This document shows positions 1 through 8,897 of a DNA stretch of 64,000 nt, in pieces (the first letter of the stretch is position 1; the number at the start of each line of letters is the position of its first letter). This stretch comes from Nocardia veterana NBRC 100344 (GTDB taxonomy: Bacteria > Actinomycetota > Actinomycetes > Mycobacteriales > Mycobacteriaceae): NCBI RefSeq assembly GCF_000308855.1, contig NZ_BAGM01000207.1, positions 1-64,000 on the forward strand, in the 5' to 3' direction. A program made the position numbers and the translations under genes. The notes below the pieces were generated by a model that searched no databases, was not told the DNA's origin, and saw only the letters and a program-made list of their open reading frames with translations.

Positions 1-2
1 GC

Positions 3-920
3 AATGCTCGTTCGGCCGGCGATGCGGCCGCGTCGCGCGATCGCGGTGCCGCCGCCGGGCGTCCGCGCACTCCCGCCCCGAAGCCGAAGAAACGCAAGAC
101 CCCGCCGACCGTGCTGAGTTTCGCGAAGCCGGCCCGCCACCAGCATGTCGAGATCGAGGAAACGGGTCCGAAGAAGCTGCCGTGGGGCGAGGGGGAGCGG
201 TTGCAGAAGGTACTCGCCAAGGCGGGTGTCGCCTCCCGCCGCGCCGCCGAGGAACTGATCGAGCAGGGCCGGGTCGAGGTCGACGGCGTGATCGTGCGCG
301 AGCAGGGCCTGCGCATCGACCCGGAGACCGCGGTCGTGCGGGTCGACGGCGTGCGCGTCGTGGTGCGCGACGAGCAGGTCTATCTGGCGTTGAACAAGCC
401 CAAGGGGTTCCAGTCGACGATGTCGGACGAGCTGGGCCGGCCCTGTGTCGGCGACATCGTCGCCGAACGCGTGATGGCGGGGCAGCGGCTGTTCCACGTC
501 GGCCGCCTCGACGCCGACACCGAGGGGCTGCTACTGCTCACCAACGACGGCGATCTGGCGCACCGGCTGATGCATCCGTCCTTCCAGGTGTCCAAGACCT
601 ACCTCGCGACCGTGCACGGCGAGGTGCAGCGCGGAGTCGGCAAGCGGCTGCGCGACGGTGTCGAACTCGACGACGGTCCGGCCAAGGTCGACAAATTCCA
701 GGTGCTGGAGGTCGGCGAGGGCAAATCGCTGGTCCGCGTCGTGCTGCACGAGGGCCGCAAACATATCGTGCGCCGGCTGCTGGCCGAGGTCGGCCATCCG
801 GTGGTGGCGCTGGTGCGCACCCATATCGGGCCGGTCGCGCTCGGCGATCAACGGCCGGGCACCCTGCGGGTGCTGGGACGTGACGAAATCGGGAAGTTGT
901 ACGAGGCGGTGGAGTTGTGA
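3..920 (+). CDS. rluB: RluB-type 23S rRNA pseudouridine synthase, 5' end outside window
   Basis: Large-subunit rRNA pseudouridine synthase (RluB/RsuA family), which isomerises a specific uridine in 23S rRNA. An S4 RNA-binding domain comes first (ERLQKVLAKAGVASRRAAEE), followed by the catalytic domain with the family motif GRLDADTEGLLLLTNDGD, whose first Asp is the expected catalytic residue, and a C-terminal GRKHIVRRL segment. The frame is open to the left edge with no stop; the upstream residues are low-complexity Ala/Pro/Lys/Arg, as in the basic N-terminal tails of many actinobacterial homologues. The true start is therefore probably outside the window, although GTG at 111 is a possible internal start. 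The stop overlaps the upstream GTG of cmk. Family assignment is secure; the exact target base is inferred. Confidence 0.9.
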   Translation, partial: NARSAGDAAASRDRGAAAGRPRTPAPKPKKRKTPPTVLSFAKPARHQHVEIEETGPKKLPWGEGERLQKVLAKAGVASRRAAEELIEQGRVEVDGVIVREQGLRIDPETAVVRVDGVRVVVRDEQVYLALNKPKGFQSTMSDELGRPCVGDIVAERVMAGQRLFHVGRLDADTEGLLLLTNDGDLAHRLMHPSFQVSKTYLATVHGEVQRGVGKRLRDGVELDDGPAKVDKFQVLEVGEGKSLVRVVLHEGRKHIVRRLLAEVGHPVVALVRTHIGPVALGDQRPGTLRVLGRDEIGKLYEAVEL

Positions 921-964
921 GTGGTGTGGACATGCTGGACGATCGGATCCGAGGAGGCCGCAAC

Positions 965-1690
965 GTGGTGGAATCCGGCACCGATGGCGATGTGACCGCG
1001 AACTCGGCGCTCGTCGTCGCCATGGACGGCCCGTCGGGCACCGGCAAGTCGAGCGTGTCGCGGCGGCTGGCGACCCGGCTGTCCGCCCGCTACCTCGACA
1101 CCGGCGCGATGTATCGCGTGGCCACCCTGCGCGTCCTGCGCAGCGGTGTCGAGCTGACCGATCCGGCCGCGATCGCGGCAGCGGTCAAGGATCTGCCGTT
1201 GACCATCGGCACCGATCCGAGCCACGAAGTCATCGAACTCGACGGTGAGGACGTGTCGGCCGAGATCCGCGGCGACGCGGTCACCAAAGCGGTGTCTGCG
1301 GTGTCTGCGGTGCCCGACGTGCGTACCCAGCTGGTCGCCCTGCAGCGTGAGATCGCGGCCACCTCGGGGCGGATCGTGGTCGAGGGCCGCGATATCGGCA
1401 CGGTGGTCCTGCCCGACGCCGATGCCAAGATCTATCTGACCGCGTCGGCGCAGGCCCGCGCGGCGCGGCGCAATCAGCAGAACATCGCCGAGGGACGCGG
1501 TGACGACTACGAGGCGGTGCTGGCCGACGTCCAGCGGCGCGACAACCTCGACTCCACGCGGGCGGTGTCGCCGCTGCGACCGGCCGAGGACGCGGTTCAG
1601 GTCGATACCAGTGATCTGACGATGGAGCAGGTGATCGACGAGCTGTACCGGGTTGTGGCACAGCAGATTACGGTGGGAGAGCGTAGATGA
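965..1690 (+). CDS. cmk: Cytidylate kinase
   Basis: Phosphorylates CMP and dCMP with ATP in pyrimidine salvage and turnover. The P-loop GPSGTGKSS lies near the N-terminus, followed by YLDTGAMYR, VEGRDIGTVVLPDA and RRDNLDSTRAVSPL, all family-typical. I prefer the GTG at 965 because AGGAGG at 952-957 sits 7 nt before it. An in-frame GTG at 917 would overlap the rluB stop (GTGA) and add 16 residues, but has no comparable ribosome-binding site. The product from 965 is 241 aa, close to the roughly 230 aa of mycobacterial Cmk. The last codons overlap the der start as ATGA, so rluB-cmk-der is a translationally coupled operon. Confidence 0.95.
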   Translation: MVESGTDGDVTANSALVVAMDGPSGTGKSSVSRRLATRLSARYLDTGAMYRVATLRVLRSGVELTDPAAIAAAVKDLPLTIGTDPSHEVIELDGEDVSAEIRGDAVTKAVSAVSAVPDVRTQLVALQREIAATSGRIVVEGRDIGTVVLPDADAKIYLTASAQARAARRNQQNIAEGRGDDYEAVLADVQRRDNLDSTRAVSPLRPAEDAVQVDTSDLTMEQVIDELYRVVAQQITVGERR

Positions 1691-3129
1691 GCCCGAGTGT
1701 GACGCCGAGTTCGAACTCCGACACCGTTGCCGGGGACGGCATCTGGACCGACGAATCCGATTGGGAGATCGCCGATCTCGAAGGCGATGCGGAAGCCCAC
1801 GAGCATGTTCCGATGCCGACGCTGGCCGTGGTCGGCCGCCCGAACGTCGGCAAATCGACGCTGGTGAACCGGATTCTGGGTCGTCGCGAGGCCGTCGTGG
1901 AGGATGTTCCGGGTGTGACCCGGGACCGAGTCTCCTACGAGGCGAGCTGGGCCGGGCGCCGATTCCTCGTGCAGGACACCGGCGGCTGGGAACCGGACGC
2001 GAAGGGGCTGCAGCAGTCGGTGGCGCGCCAGGCGGAGCTGGCCATGCAGACCGCCGACGCTATTCTGCTGGTCGTCGACGCCACCGTCGGTGCGACGGCG
2101 ACCGACGAAGCGGTGGCAAAGGTGTTGCGGCGCTCCAAGACTCCCGTGATCCTGGTCGCGAACAAGGTCGACGGCGAGAAGGCCGAGGCGGACGCGGCGG
2201 TGCTGTGGTCGCTGGGTCTGGGCGAACCCCGGATGGTGTCGGCGGCCCACGGTCGCGGCACCGGTGACCTTCTCGACGATGTGCTGGACGTCCTGCCGGA
2301 AACACCCCGCGAAGGGGGCGGCGGCGGGGGACCGCGCCGGGTGGCGCTGGTCGGCAAGCCCAATGTCGGCAAGTCCAGCCTGTTGAACAAGTTGTCCGGC
2401 GACGAGCGCTCGGTGGTGCACGATGTCGCCGGAACCACCGTCGATCCGGTCGACTCGCTGGTCGAATTGGGCGGCAAGACCTGGCGTTTCGTCGATACGG
2501 CCGGACTGCGGCGCAAGGTCGGCTCGGCCGACGGGACCGAGTTCTACGCCTCGCTGCGCACCAAGGCCGCGATCGAGGCCGCCGAGGTCGCGATCATGCT
2601 GATCGATGCCTCCGAGCCCATCACCGAACAGGACCTGCGGGTGATCGGCATGGTCGCCGATGCCGGGCGGGCCCTGGTGCTGGCCTTCAACAAGTGGGAT
2701 CTGGTCGACGAGGACCGGCGCTACCAGCTCGAGCGTGAGGTCGAACGCGAACTGGTGCGGGTGCCGTGGGCGCAGCGGGTCAACATCTCCGCCCACACCG
2801 GCCGTGCGGTCCAAAAGCTGGTTCCGGCAATGGAAACGGCCTTGGCCTCCTGGGATCAGCGCATCCCGACCGGCCGCCTGAACACCTGGCTCAAAGAGGT
2901 CATCGCGGCCACGCCGCCGCCGATGCGGGGTGGCCGGTTGCCGCGCGTGCTGTTCGCCACCCAGGCGACGACGCGTCCGCCGACCTTCGTCCTGTTCACC
3001 ACCGGATTCCTGGAGGCCGGCTACCGGCGCTTCCTGGAGCGCCGACTGCGCGAGGAATTCGGTTTCGCCGGTTCTCCGGTGCGGATTTCGGTCCGCGTTC
3101 GGGAGAAGCGGGATCGCTCGAAGCGGTAG
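1687..3129 (+). CDS. der: Ribosome biogenesis GTPase Der (EngA)
   Basis: Tandem-GTPase protein required for late 50S subunit assembly. Two G domains are visible: GRPNVGKST with NKVD in the first, GKPNVGKSS with NKWD in the second, followed by a C-terminal KH-like domain ending in a basic tail. At 480 aa it has normal family length, with an actinobacterial acidic N-terminal extension (about 45 residues) before the first G domain. ATG at 1687 overlaps the cmk stop by 4 nt. A strong intrinsic terminator follows within 10 nt, ending the rluB-cmk-der unit. All GTP-binding motifs are intact. Confidence 0.96.
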   Translation: MSPSVTPSSNSDTVAGDGIWTDESDWEIADLEGDAEAHEHVPMPTLAVVGRPNVGKSTLVNRILGRREAVVEDVPGVTRDRVSYEASWAGRRFLVQDTGGWEPDAKGLQQSVARQAELAMQTADAILLVVDATVGATATDEAVAKVLRRSKTPVILVANKVDGEKAEADAAVLWSLGLGEPRMVSAAHGRGTGDLLDDVLDVLPETPREGGGGGGPRRVALVGKPNVGKSSLLNKLSGDERSVVHDVAGTTVDPVDSLVELGGKTWRFVDTAGLRRKVGSADGTEFYASLRTKAAIEAAEVAIMLIDASEPITEQDLRVIGMVADAGRALVLAFNKWDLVDEDRRYQLEREVERELVRVPWAQRVNISAHTGRAVQKLVPAMETALASWDQRIPTGRLNTWLKEVIAATPPPMRGGRLPRVLFATQATTRPPTFVLFTTGFLEAGYRRFLERRLREEFGFAGSPVRISVRVREKRDRSKR

Positions 3130-3137
3130 GGGAGTCT

Positions 3138-3177
3138 GTTCGGTGCGGGCCGAATCCGGCCCGCACCGAACGTTTTT
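3138..3177 (+). terminator. Rho-independent terminator of the rluB-cmk-der operon
   Basis: A perfect 14-bp stem (3138-3151 with 3158-3171) closes a 6-nt loop and is followed by TTTTT, directly after the der stop codon. Textbook intrinsic terminator. Confidence 0.92.
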
Positions 3178-3179
3178 CC

Positions 3180-3558
3180 AGATGGTCCACCGGGCGTGGT
3201 GCCCGGTCGAGCGCGTGTCGGCATTCCTACGCGTACCCCGGGGCGCCGTTCATTACCCCACGGCCATATGCGCATCAAAACATGTGTCTTCCGCCCGTCG
3301 CGCCGGCCGGTCGTGTCGCCACGCTTCGAATACCGCAACGAGGGGGGAGCCCTCGCCTTCACTCGGTACCGGTTGTCGCCACAGCCTTCAGGCGGTGCCA
3401 GCGAGACGCGTTGAGGATGTAGCCCTCTTCACACTGCGGATTTTCCGGGTGCTCAGCGCCCGACGGTCGACCGCACCTCGAATTCCCGGTTCCACCCGTG
3501 CCGCCGGTCCGGTCGCGCTACGGTGAATCCGCTTGGCCCACAATCGAAGAGGTTTGCC
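3180..3558. other. Gene-free stretch downstream of der
   Basis: I find no convincing gene in these 380 nt; the open frames have poor codon use and no ribosome-binding sites. The last part, with GAAGAGG just before 3559, is the likely leader of the small ORF that follows. Confidence 0.5.
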
Positions 3559-3639
3559 ATGTGGAGCATCGCCGTCCTGTCGGTCATTGCCGCCGCGCTC
3601 ATCGCCGCCGGATTCTCGTCGTCCTTCCCCGACAAGTAG
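3559..3639 (+). CDS. Putative 26-residue single-span membrane peptide
   Basis: ATG with a GAAGAGG ribosome-binding site about 7 nt upstream. The peptide begins MWSIAVLSVIAAALIAAGF and ends SSSFPDK: one hydrophobic helix and a short charged tail, with GC-rich third positions like real genes here. It stands alone between the der terminator and a convergent TetR gene. Function is unknown. Support rests on the ribosome-binding site and composition only; conservation would have to confirm it. Confidence 0.4.
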   Translation: MWSIAVLSVIAAALIAAGFSSSFPDK

Positions 3640-3774
3640 GCTGCGCGTCTCCGCGCGGCCCGGGCGGCCGCGATGAACGAAACACGCTGCGGGCCTGTGG
3701 CCGGCCGTGCCGGGCCTGCGACAGCAGTGCCGGGATGTGCGACGATGCCGACCGCAGGGCCAGAAATCCGGCCG

Positions 3775-4389
3775 TCAGTCCGGCGAGTTCTCGTCGAGCC
3801 GCGCCGCGATGATCCGGATCGCCTTCGCGAGCTCTCGCCCACGCGGGACGCTCTGCGCATCGATGAGCTGATGCGCTGCCAGCCCGGTCAGTAATACCTG
3901 ACAGAACGCGCCGACCGCCTCGGCGTCGGTAGTGGGACGGGTCGCCGATCCGGCTGCGGCGGTATCGGGTTCGTCGATATCTTCGATCAAGCGGGCCAGG
4001 CCGGAACGCGCTTCGCCGAGATTCTGCGCCAGCCGCTCGCGAATCTCCGGCCGGGCGAGCGCATCGAACGTGGCCGACCACAGGCCGTGGTGGGTGGCGA
4101 TGCTGTCGATCACGGCATCCCAGCGCGCCTCGAAGCGGGGAGCGCCCGCCTCGGTGGCCGGCGAATCCGCCACGGCCGCAGTCAATTCCGCACCCCATTC
4201 GCGAGTGGCCTGTGCCAGTGCTTCGCCGAGCAGGACGTCCTTCGACCCGAAGTGATAGCCGATCGCCGCCATGCTCACCCCGGCGGCGGTGGCGATATCG
4301 CGCACCGTGGTGCGGTCGTAGCCCTTGTCGAACAGGCATTGCTGGGCGCCGGCCAGTAGATCCTCGCGATTTCCCATGCCCGTCATCAT
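3775..4389 (-). CDS. TetR family transcriptional regulator
   Basis: About 200 aa. The N-terminal helix-turn-helix is clear (TTVRDIATAAGVSMAAIGYHFGSKDVLLGEAL), followed by a helical ligand-binding and dimerisation domain without a recognisable specificity motif. It is divergent from an FAD monooxygenase whose start is about 60 nt away, with a palindrome (AGACATTTGTCT) between them, so it most likely represses that gene and itself. Several Met codons near the start (MMTGMGNRED) leave the exact initiation codon open. The ligand is unknown, perhaps a substrate of the oxygenase. Confidence 0.88.
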   Translation of the reverse strand: MMTGMGNREDLLAGAQQCLFDKGYDRTTVRDIATAAGVSMAAIGYHFGSKDVLLGEALAQATREWGAELTAAVADSPATEAGAPRFEARWDAVIDSIATHHGLWSATFDALARPEIRERLAQNLGEARSGLARLIEDIDEPDTAAAGSATRPTTDAEAVGAFCQVLLTGLAAHQLIDAQSVPRGRELAKAIRIIAARLDENSPD

Positions 4390-4403
4390 AGCGCAATCGC
4401 CTT

Positions 4404-4444
4404 AGACATTTGTCTTGCGCAGTTGCGCAAATCGGTTGTACGGT
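4404..4444 (+). promoter_or_regulatory. TetR operator and leaderless promoter of the FAD monooxygenase
   Basis: AGACATTTGTCT (4404-4415) has 5-bp arms around a TT centre. It touches a -35 element TTGCGC (4415-4420), which lies 18 nt from a -10 TACGGT (4439-4444); the ATG at 4451 follows 6 nt later, the spacing of a leaderless mRNA. There is no Shine-Dalgarno. A second palindrome, TTGCGCAA, lies at 4423-4430. Assignment to the adjacent TetR is inferred from position. Confidence 0.6.
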
Positions 4445-4450
4445 TGCCGC

Positions 4451-5671
4451 ATGCAGCAGATGAGCAACCGCACCGTCCTGATTTCCGGCGCCGGCATCGC
4501 CGGCCCCACCCTCGCCTTCTGGCTGGCGCGGTACGGGTTCGAGCCGACGGTCGTCGAGAAGTCGCCGTCGCTACGAGCCGGTGGCCAGGCCATCGACGTC
4601 CTGGGAACCGCGACCGAGGTGGTTCGACGCATGGGTGTGCTCGACCGGGTGCACGAGCGCGGCACGGGTAAGCGCGGAACCTCCTATGTCGATGCGGACG
4701 GACGGGTGCGCGCGAGTATCGACAGCGCGACGTTCAACGGGGTCGGCGCCGACGGTGACACGGAGATTCAGCGCGGCGACCTGGTGGCGGTGCTGTACGA
4801 GGCGACCCGGGACGACGTCGAGTATCTGTTCGGCGACTCGATCGCCACGCTGACCCAGGACGACGACGGCGTGCACGTCGTCTTCGAGCGCGCCGAGCCG
4901 CGCACCTTCGACCTGGTGATCGGGGCCGACGGCGTGCACTCCGACACGCGCACACTGGTATTCGGGCCGGAGTCTCGGTTCCTCCGGCACATGGGGTACT
5001 ACATCTCGATCTACGCCATTCCCAACGTGCTCGACCTCGATCACTGGGAACTCGACTACAACTCACCGGGCAAGATCGCCGGCAGCTACAGCGCCCGGGG
5101 AAATACGGAGGCCAAAGCGATCTTCGCGTGGGCGTCGGAACGGCTGGACTACGACTATCGCGATGTCGAGCGGCAGCGTGAGATTCTGCGCGAGGCGTTC
5201 GCGGGGGAGGGCTGGGAAGTTCCGACCCTGCTCGAACTGCTGCCGTCGGCGCCGGATTTCTACTTCGATGCCATGGCTCAGGTGCGGATGCGGACCTGGT
5301 CGTCCGGCCGGGTCGCGCTGGTCGGGGATGCCGGCTACTGCGCCTCACCGCTGTCGGGCCAGGGGGCGGACCTCTCACTCGTCGGCGCGTACATCCTCGC
5401 TGCCGAGCTGGCTGCGTCCGGTGATCACCGGGTCGCCTTCGCTCGATACGAGCAACGGATGCGGCCGATGGTGGATGCCTGCCAGAAGTTCGCCGAGGGC
5501 GTGGGCGCCTGGTACGCGCCCGCGAGCAAGGCGATGATCGCGTTCCGCAATCTGAACGTGCGGATGTTGCGGTTTCTGCCGTGGCGCGGCCTCATCGGCG
5601 GGGCGCCGCAGAAGGTCGCGCGCACCATCTCGCTGGACGACCCGGGCACCCGGCTGCCGGTCGGGGCCTGA
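4451..5671 (+). CDS. FAD-dependent monooxygenase (PHBH/TetX-like group)
   Basis: NAD(P)H- and FAD-dependent aromatic-ring hydroxylase family, 406 aa. The N-terminal Rossmann motif is GAGIAGPTLAFWLARYG, with a following acidic residue in VVEK; the GD motif region is VIGADGVHSDTR, and the second FAD motif is LVGDAGYCASPLSGQGADLS. The start is placed at ATG 4451 because a promoter predicts transcription from that base; ATG 4460 is also possible. Regulation is probably by the divergent TetR. Substrate cannot be read from sequence; relatives hydroxylate aromatics, polyketides or antibiotics. Confidence 0.88.
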   Translation: MQQMSNRTVLISGAGIAGPTLAFWLARYGFEPTVVEKSPSLRAGGQAIDVLGTATEVVRRMGVLDRVHERGTGKRGTSYVDADGRVRASIDSATFNGVGADGDTEIQRGDLVAVLYEATRDDVEYLFGDSIATLTQDDDGVHVVFERAEPRTFDLVIGADGVHSDTRTLVFGPESRFLRHMGYYISIYAIPNVLDLDHWELDYNSPGKIAGSYSARGNTEAKAIFAWASERLDYDYRDVERQREILREAFAGEGWEVPTLLELLPSAPDFYFDAMAQVRMRTWSSGRVALVGDAGYCASPLSGQGADLSLVGAYILAAELAASGDHRVAFARYEQRMRPMVDACQKFAEGVGAWYAPASKAMIAFRNLNVRMLRFLPWRGLIGGAPQKVARTISLDDPGTRLPVGA

Positions 5672-5878
5672 GTCGGTTTGTCGGTTATGCGGAACCGGTT
5701 GGTCGGAAATAAACATCACATTTCGGTAACGGGACTCCGTGTGCGCTCGATACGGGCATGACATGCGCAGTGCGGCGAACCCGGTGTGGGCCGGGGGTCG
5801 GGGCGGCGGCAGTGCGCACCGTCGCGGGCCGGATGGGGGTCACGAACCGCGGCGTTCGATCACGAAAGGTGCTGTTAC

Positions 5879-6943
5879 ATGCGAAGATTGCGTCGTCGGC
5901 CGAGATCCGGTCGCGCCGGGGCGAGCCTCGGGCGGACCGTGCTCACCCTCGCGCTGGCACTGTTCGTGCCGCTGAGTGCCGCGTTCTCGGGCCAACTGCC
6001 GCGCGCGGCCGCCGCCTTCGACCCGTCCGGATTCGATTTCTGGGTCGATTCGAGTATGGGGCCGGTCAAATCCCGGATCTTCCGGGCCGCAGACGGCAAT
6101 ACCGACCGCGTCGTCTACGCCCTCGACGGCATGCGGGCCCGCGAGGATCTCAACGGCTGGGAGATCGAAACCGATATCGCCCACCTGCTGACGTCGTGGA
6201 ATATCAACGTGGTGATGCCGGTCGGCGGACAGTCCAGCTTCTATGCCGACTGGAATGCGCCGTCGAGCTTCCTGGGCGTGCCGCCCGGCGCGGGATCCTC
6301 GTCCGGCTCGTCCTCGGGATCCGGTGCACTGCAGGCATTTTCGGCCGGTCCGGGAAAGTCCTACACCTACAAGTGGGAGACCTTCCTGACCCAGGATCTG
6401 CGCACCGCGCTGCGCGATCGACTCGGCTTCCGTGCCGACCGGAACGGCATCTTCGGTCTGTCGATGGGCGGTAGCGCCGCTCTGACGCTGGCGGCCTACC
6501 ACCCCGACCAGTTCAGCTTCGCCGGATCCTTCTCCGGCTACCTCAACATCTCCGCGCCGGGGATGCGCGAGGCGATCCGTGTGGCGATGCTCGACGCGGG
6601 CGGGTACAACGTCGATTCGATGGCGCCGCCGTGGGGGCCGCAGTGGTTGCGGATGGATCCGTTCGTGTTCGCGCCCAGGCTGATTCAGAACAACACCCGG
6701 CTGTGGATCTCGGCCGGCAGCGGATTGCCCACGGCCACCGACGGGCCGAATATGGGCACGGTCAACGGGATGGGACTCGAGGCGCTCGCGCTGGTGAACA
6801 CCCGCTCGTTCCAGGTGCGGATGGCCTCGCTCGGTGCGCAGAACGTCAGCTACGACTTCCCGGCGTTCGGTATCCACGCATGGAACAACTGGCGGGACGA
6901 GGTGTATCGGATGACTCCGGACCTGTCGGCGAACATCGGCTGA
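5879..6943 (+). CDS. Secreted mycolyltransferase / antigen 85-like esterase
   Basis: 354-aa alpha/beta-hydrolase of the antigen 85 (Fbp) esterase family, which transfers mycolic acids to trehalose or arabinogalactan outside the cell. An Arg-rich start and hydrophobic segment (TVLTLALALFVPLSAAF) ending near AAA form a signal peptide. The nucleophile motif is GLSMGGSAA and the C-terminal part has FGIHAWNNWRDE, with the expected catalytic His. VMPVGGQSSFYADW matches the conserved family core. A Gly/Ser-rich insert (GSSSGSSSGSG) sits before the nucleophile. ATG 5879 has GAAAGG 9 nt upstream. Its presence argues for a mycolate-producing host. Confidence 0.88.
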   Translation: MRRLRRRPRSGRAGASLGRTVLTLALALFVPLSAAFSGQLPRAAAAFDPSGFDFWVDSSMGPVKSRIFRAADGNTDRVVYALDGMRAREDLNGWEIETDIAHLLTSWNINVVMPVGGQSSFYADWNAPSSFLGVPPGAGSSSGSSSGSGALQAFSAGPGKSYTYKWETFLTQDLRTALRDRLGFRADRNGIFGLSMGGSAALTLAAYHPDQFSFAGSFSGYLNISAPGMREAIRVAMLDAGGYNVDSMAPPWGPQWLRMDPFVFAPRLIQNNTRLWISAGSGLPTATDGPNMGTVNGMGLEALALVNTRSFQVRMASLGAQNVSYDFPAFGIHAWNNWRDEVYRMTPDLSANIG

Positions 6944-7092
6944 GGTGCGGGGGGCCCGACCGGAAACGGGCGGTGCGCGTTCACCATCCGAGGATGTGGC
7001 CGAGCCGCTCTCCTTCGACCAAGAGGTAGAACAAGCCGTAGTACAACGTGAGCATCACAGCATTGTGCCCTGCCGCGGTGTCAGCCGAGGCG

Positions 7093-7160
7093 GAGATCGG
7101 CGAGTCCGATCCCACTGACCGGTCGTGCTCGGTCCCACTGACCGGGCTCGCCGATATCTC
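7093..7160. promoter_or_regulatory. Nested inverted and direct repeats upstream of an MFS gene
   Basis: GAGATCGGCGAG (7093-7104) is repeated inverted as CTCGCCGATATCTC (7147-7160), with a 2-nt insertion. Between the arms lie two perfect copies of TCCCACTGACCGG (7110-7122 and 7133-7145), 23 bp apart. The arrangement is compatible with an operator or a structured leader for the exporter at 7221. Confidence 0.45.
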
Positions 7161-7205
7161 CCCCTTCCGGAATGTGACACGGTTCACGCCATCTTGTTCA
7201 CCTGT

Positions 7206-7217
7206 CCCTCCGGAGGG
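7206..7217 (+). promoter_or_regulatory. Palindrome containing the ribosome-binding site of the MFS gene
   Basis: CCCTCCGGAGGG is a 12-nt palindrome whose right half (GGAGGG) is the Shine-Dalgarno of ATG 7221. It could hide the site in a small hairpin, or it may simply be chance. Confidence 0.4.
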
Positions 7218-7220
7218 CCC

Positions 7221-8834
7221 ATGTCCACCTCCCTCGAAGCGACGACACCGTCGGAGCCGGCCGATACCACCGGCCGGCTCGACGGTGCGTCCCGTCTGCG
7301 CATCTTCACCGTTCTCGCTGTGATCGTGCTGTTCACCGAGGTCGCCCCCATGCAATTCGTCATGGTGTCGGCGGCCCTGCGCCAGATCGCCCCGACCTTC
7401 CCCGATCAGGGCGCCAACATCAATTGGGCGATCATCATCTTCGGCGTCATCGGCGCCGCGGCCTCCCCGCTGATCGGCAAGATGAGCGATATCTGGGGCA
7501 AGAAACGCATGTTCCTGCTCTGCGGGGTGCTGTTCCTGATCGGCTGCGCCCTGTGCGCCGTCACCAGCAATTGGATGCTCTTCCTGGTCGGTCGTGGTCT
7601 GCAGGCCACGGCGATCGCGACCGCGGTGATCTCCTACGGCCTGATCCGCGATCTCATGCCGCGCAAGTACGTGCCGATCGGACTCGGCGTCGCCTCCACG
7701 GGGCTCGGTGTCTCGGCGGTCGCGGGCCCGCTCATCGGGGGGTACATCGTCGATCATCACAGCTGGCGGGCGATCTTCTGGTTCCTGTTCGTCTTCACCG
7801 TGGTGATGCTGCCGCTGGTGGCGCTGATCGTGCCGGAGTCGCGGCTGCGGACGCCGCAACGCCTGGATGTGGTCGGCGCGGTCCTGCTGGCATCGGGTGC
7901 GGTGCTGACGCTCATCTACCTGGACAAGGGTCAGGACTGGGGCTGGTCGAAGCCGTCGACGCTGGCCTGGCTGGTCGTCGGACTGCTGCTGCTCGCCGCC
8001 TTCCCGATCGTGGAAATGCGGGTGCGGCAACCGATCATGGATATGAAGCTGCTGTTCCACCCGCGCGTGAGCATCGTGTTGTTCGTCGCGCTGCTCGCCT
8101 CGTTCACGATCGGCTATCAGGGCTACGCGGTCGGCTATATGACGCAGTCGCCGCCGGCCTCGGACGTCACCGCGGGGATCGTGCAGGGCACCCTCGCCGA
8201 GATCCATGCGCAGACCGGGCAAACCCTGCCGCCCCAGGCCGTGCAGGTGGCCCTGAACCCGGGCTACACCTACGGTGACAATCTGACCCTGCTCGGCTAC
8301 GCGGTGCACGTCGCCCTGGCCCAGGCGGTGATCGGGATGCTCGCCGGGCTGATCGCGGGATTCTGGATCCGGCGCTCCGGCGCCCGGCTGCCGCTGATGT
8401 CGGCCCTGATCGTCATGGTGCTGAGCGGGGTCGCGTATGCGGTCCTCGATCACGGCTGGAGTGTCATCGCGTTGATCAGCGCGGTCTACGGCCTGGCCTT
8501 CGGCCTGTACTACGCCGCGACACCCAACCTCATCGTCGAGGGTGTGCCCGCCGAGCAGCAGGGGATCAGCGCCGGCATGCTCGGCGTGATGCAGTCGATG
8601 GGTGCCGCGATCGGGATCGCGGTGGCGACCGCCTTCCTCAACGCCAATCCGGTCCGCGCCGACATCTCGGTTGCCGGAAATCATGTGGCCACCAAGGAAA
8701 TTCCGCTGCTGTTCGCCGACCGCGGCTACGAGCTGGGCTTCTACTTCGTGGCCGCGGCGGCGGCGATCGCGCTGATCGGTGTCGTGATCATGCGCCACGG
8801 GCGCACCGCCGCCACCGGCGGTACCGCTTACTGA
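7221..8834 (+). CDS. MFS multidrug exporter, DHA2 type (14 TM)
   Basis: 537-aa integral membrane protein of the major facilitator superfamily, drug:H+ antiporter-2 type. It has the motif-A-like loop GKMSDIWGKKRMF, a motif-C-like stretch GLGVSAVAGPLIGGYIVDHHSWR, and enough hydrophobic segments for about 14 helices. A long extracellular loop (about residues 310-355) precedes a helix rich in Ala/Leu. The start MSTSLEATTPSEP is chosen over upstream in-frame codons because GGAGGG lies immediately before it. It is not visibly in an operon. Substrate unknown. Confidence 0.88.
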   Translation: MSTSLEATTPSEPADTTGRLDGASRLRIFTVLAVIVLFTEVAPMQFVMVSAALRQIAPTFPDQGANINWAIIIFGVIGAAASPLIGKMSDIWGKKRMFLLCGVLFLIGCALCAVTSNWMLFLVGRGLQATAIATAVISYGLIRDLMPRKYVPIGLGVASTGLGVSAVAGPLIGGYIVDHHSWRAIFWFLFVFTVVMLPLVALIVPESRLRTPQRLDVVGAVLLASGAVLTLIYLDKGQDWGWSKPSTLAWLVVGLLLLAAFPIVEMRVRQPIMDMKLLFHPRVSIVLFVALLASFTIGYQGYAVGYMTQSPPASDVTAGIVQGTLAEIHAQTGQTLPPQAVQVALNPGYTYGDNLTLLGYAVHVALAQAVIGMLAGLIAGFWIRRSGARLPLMSALIVMVLSGVAYAVLDHGWSVIALISAVYGLAFGLYYAATPNLIVEGVPAEQQGISAGMLGVMQSMGAAIGIAVATAFLNANPVRADISVAGNHVATKEIPLLFADRGYELGFYFVAAAAAIALIGVVIMRHGRTAATGGTAY

Positions 8835-8897
8835 TCGGACCCCGAGCGGTGCGGTGCGCGACAGCGATCACCGCACCGCTCGCCGGGTTCGAAAAGC

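Noticed and set aside
917..964. Upstream GTG start of cmk at 917
   Set aside because: No ribosome-binding site; AGGAGG favours GTG 965, though the overlap with rluB makes 917 possible.
3196..3414. Plus-strand ORF of 72 codons after the der terminator
   Set aside because: Poor codon use and no ribosome-binding site.
6981..7055. 24-codon minus-strand peptide with a hydrophobic core
   Set aside because: No Shine-Dalgarno and no promoter; likely chance.
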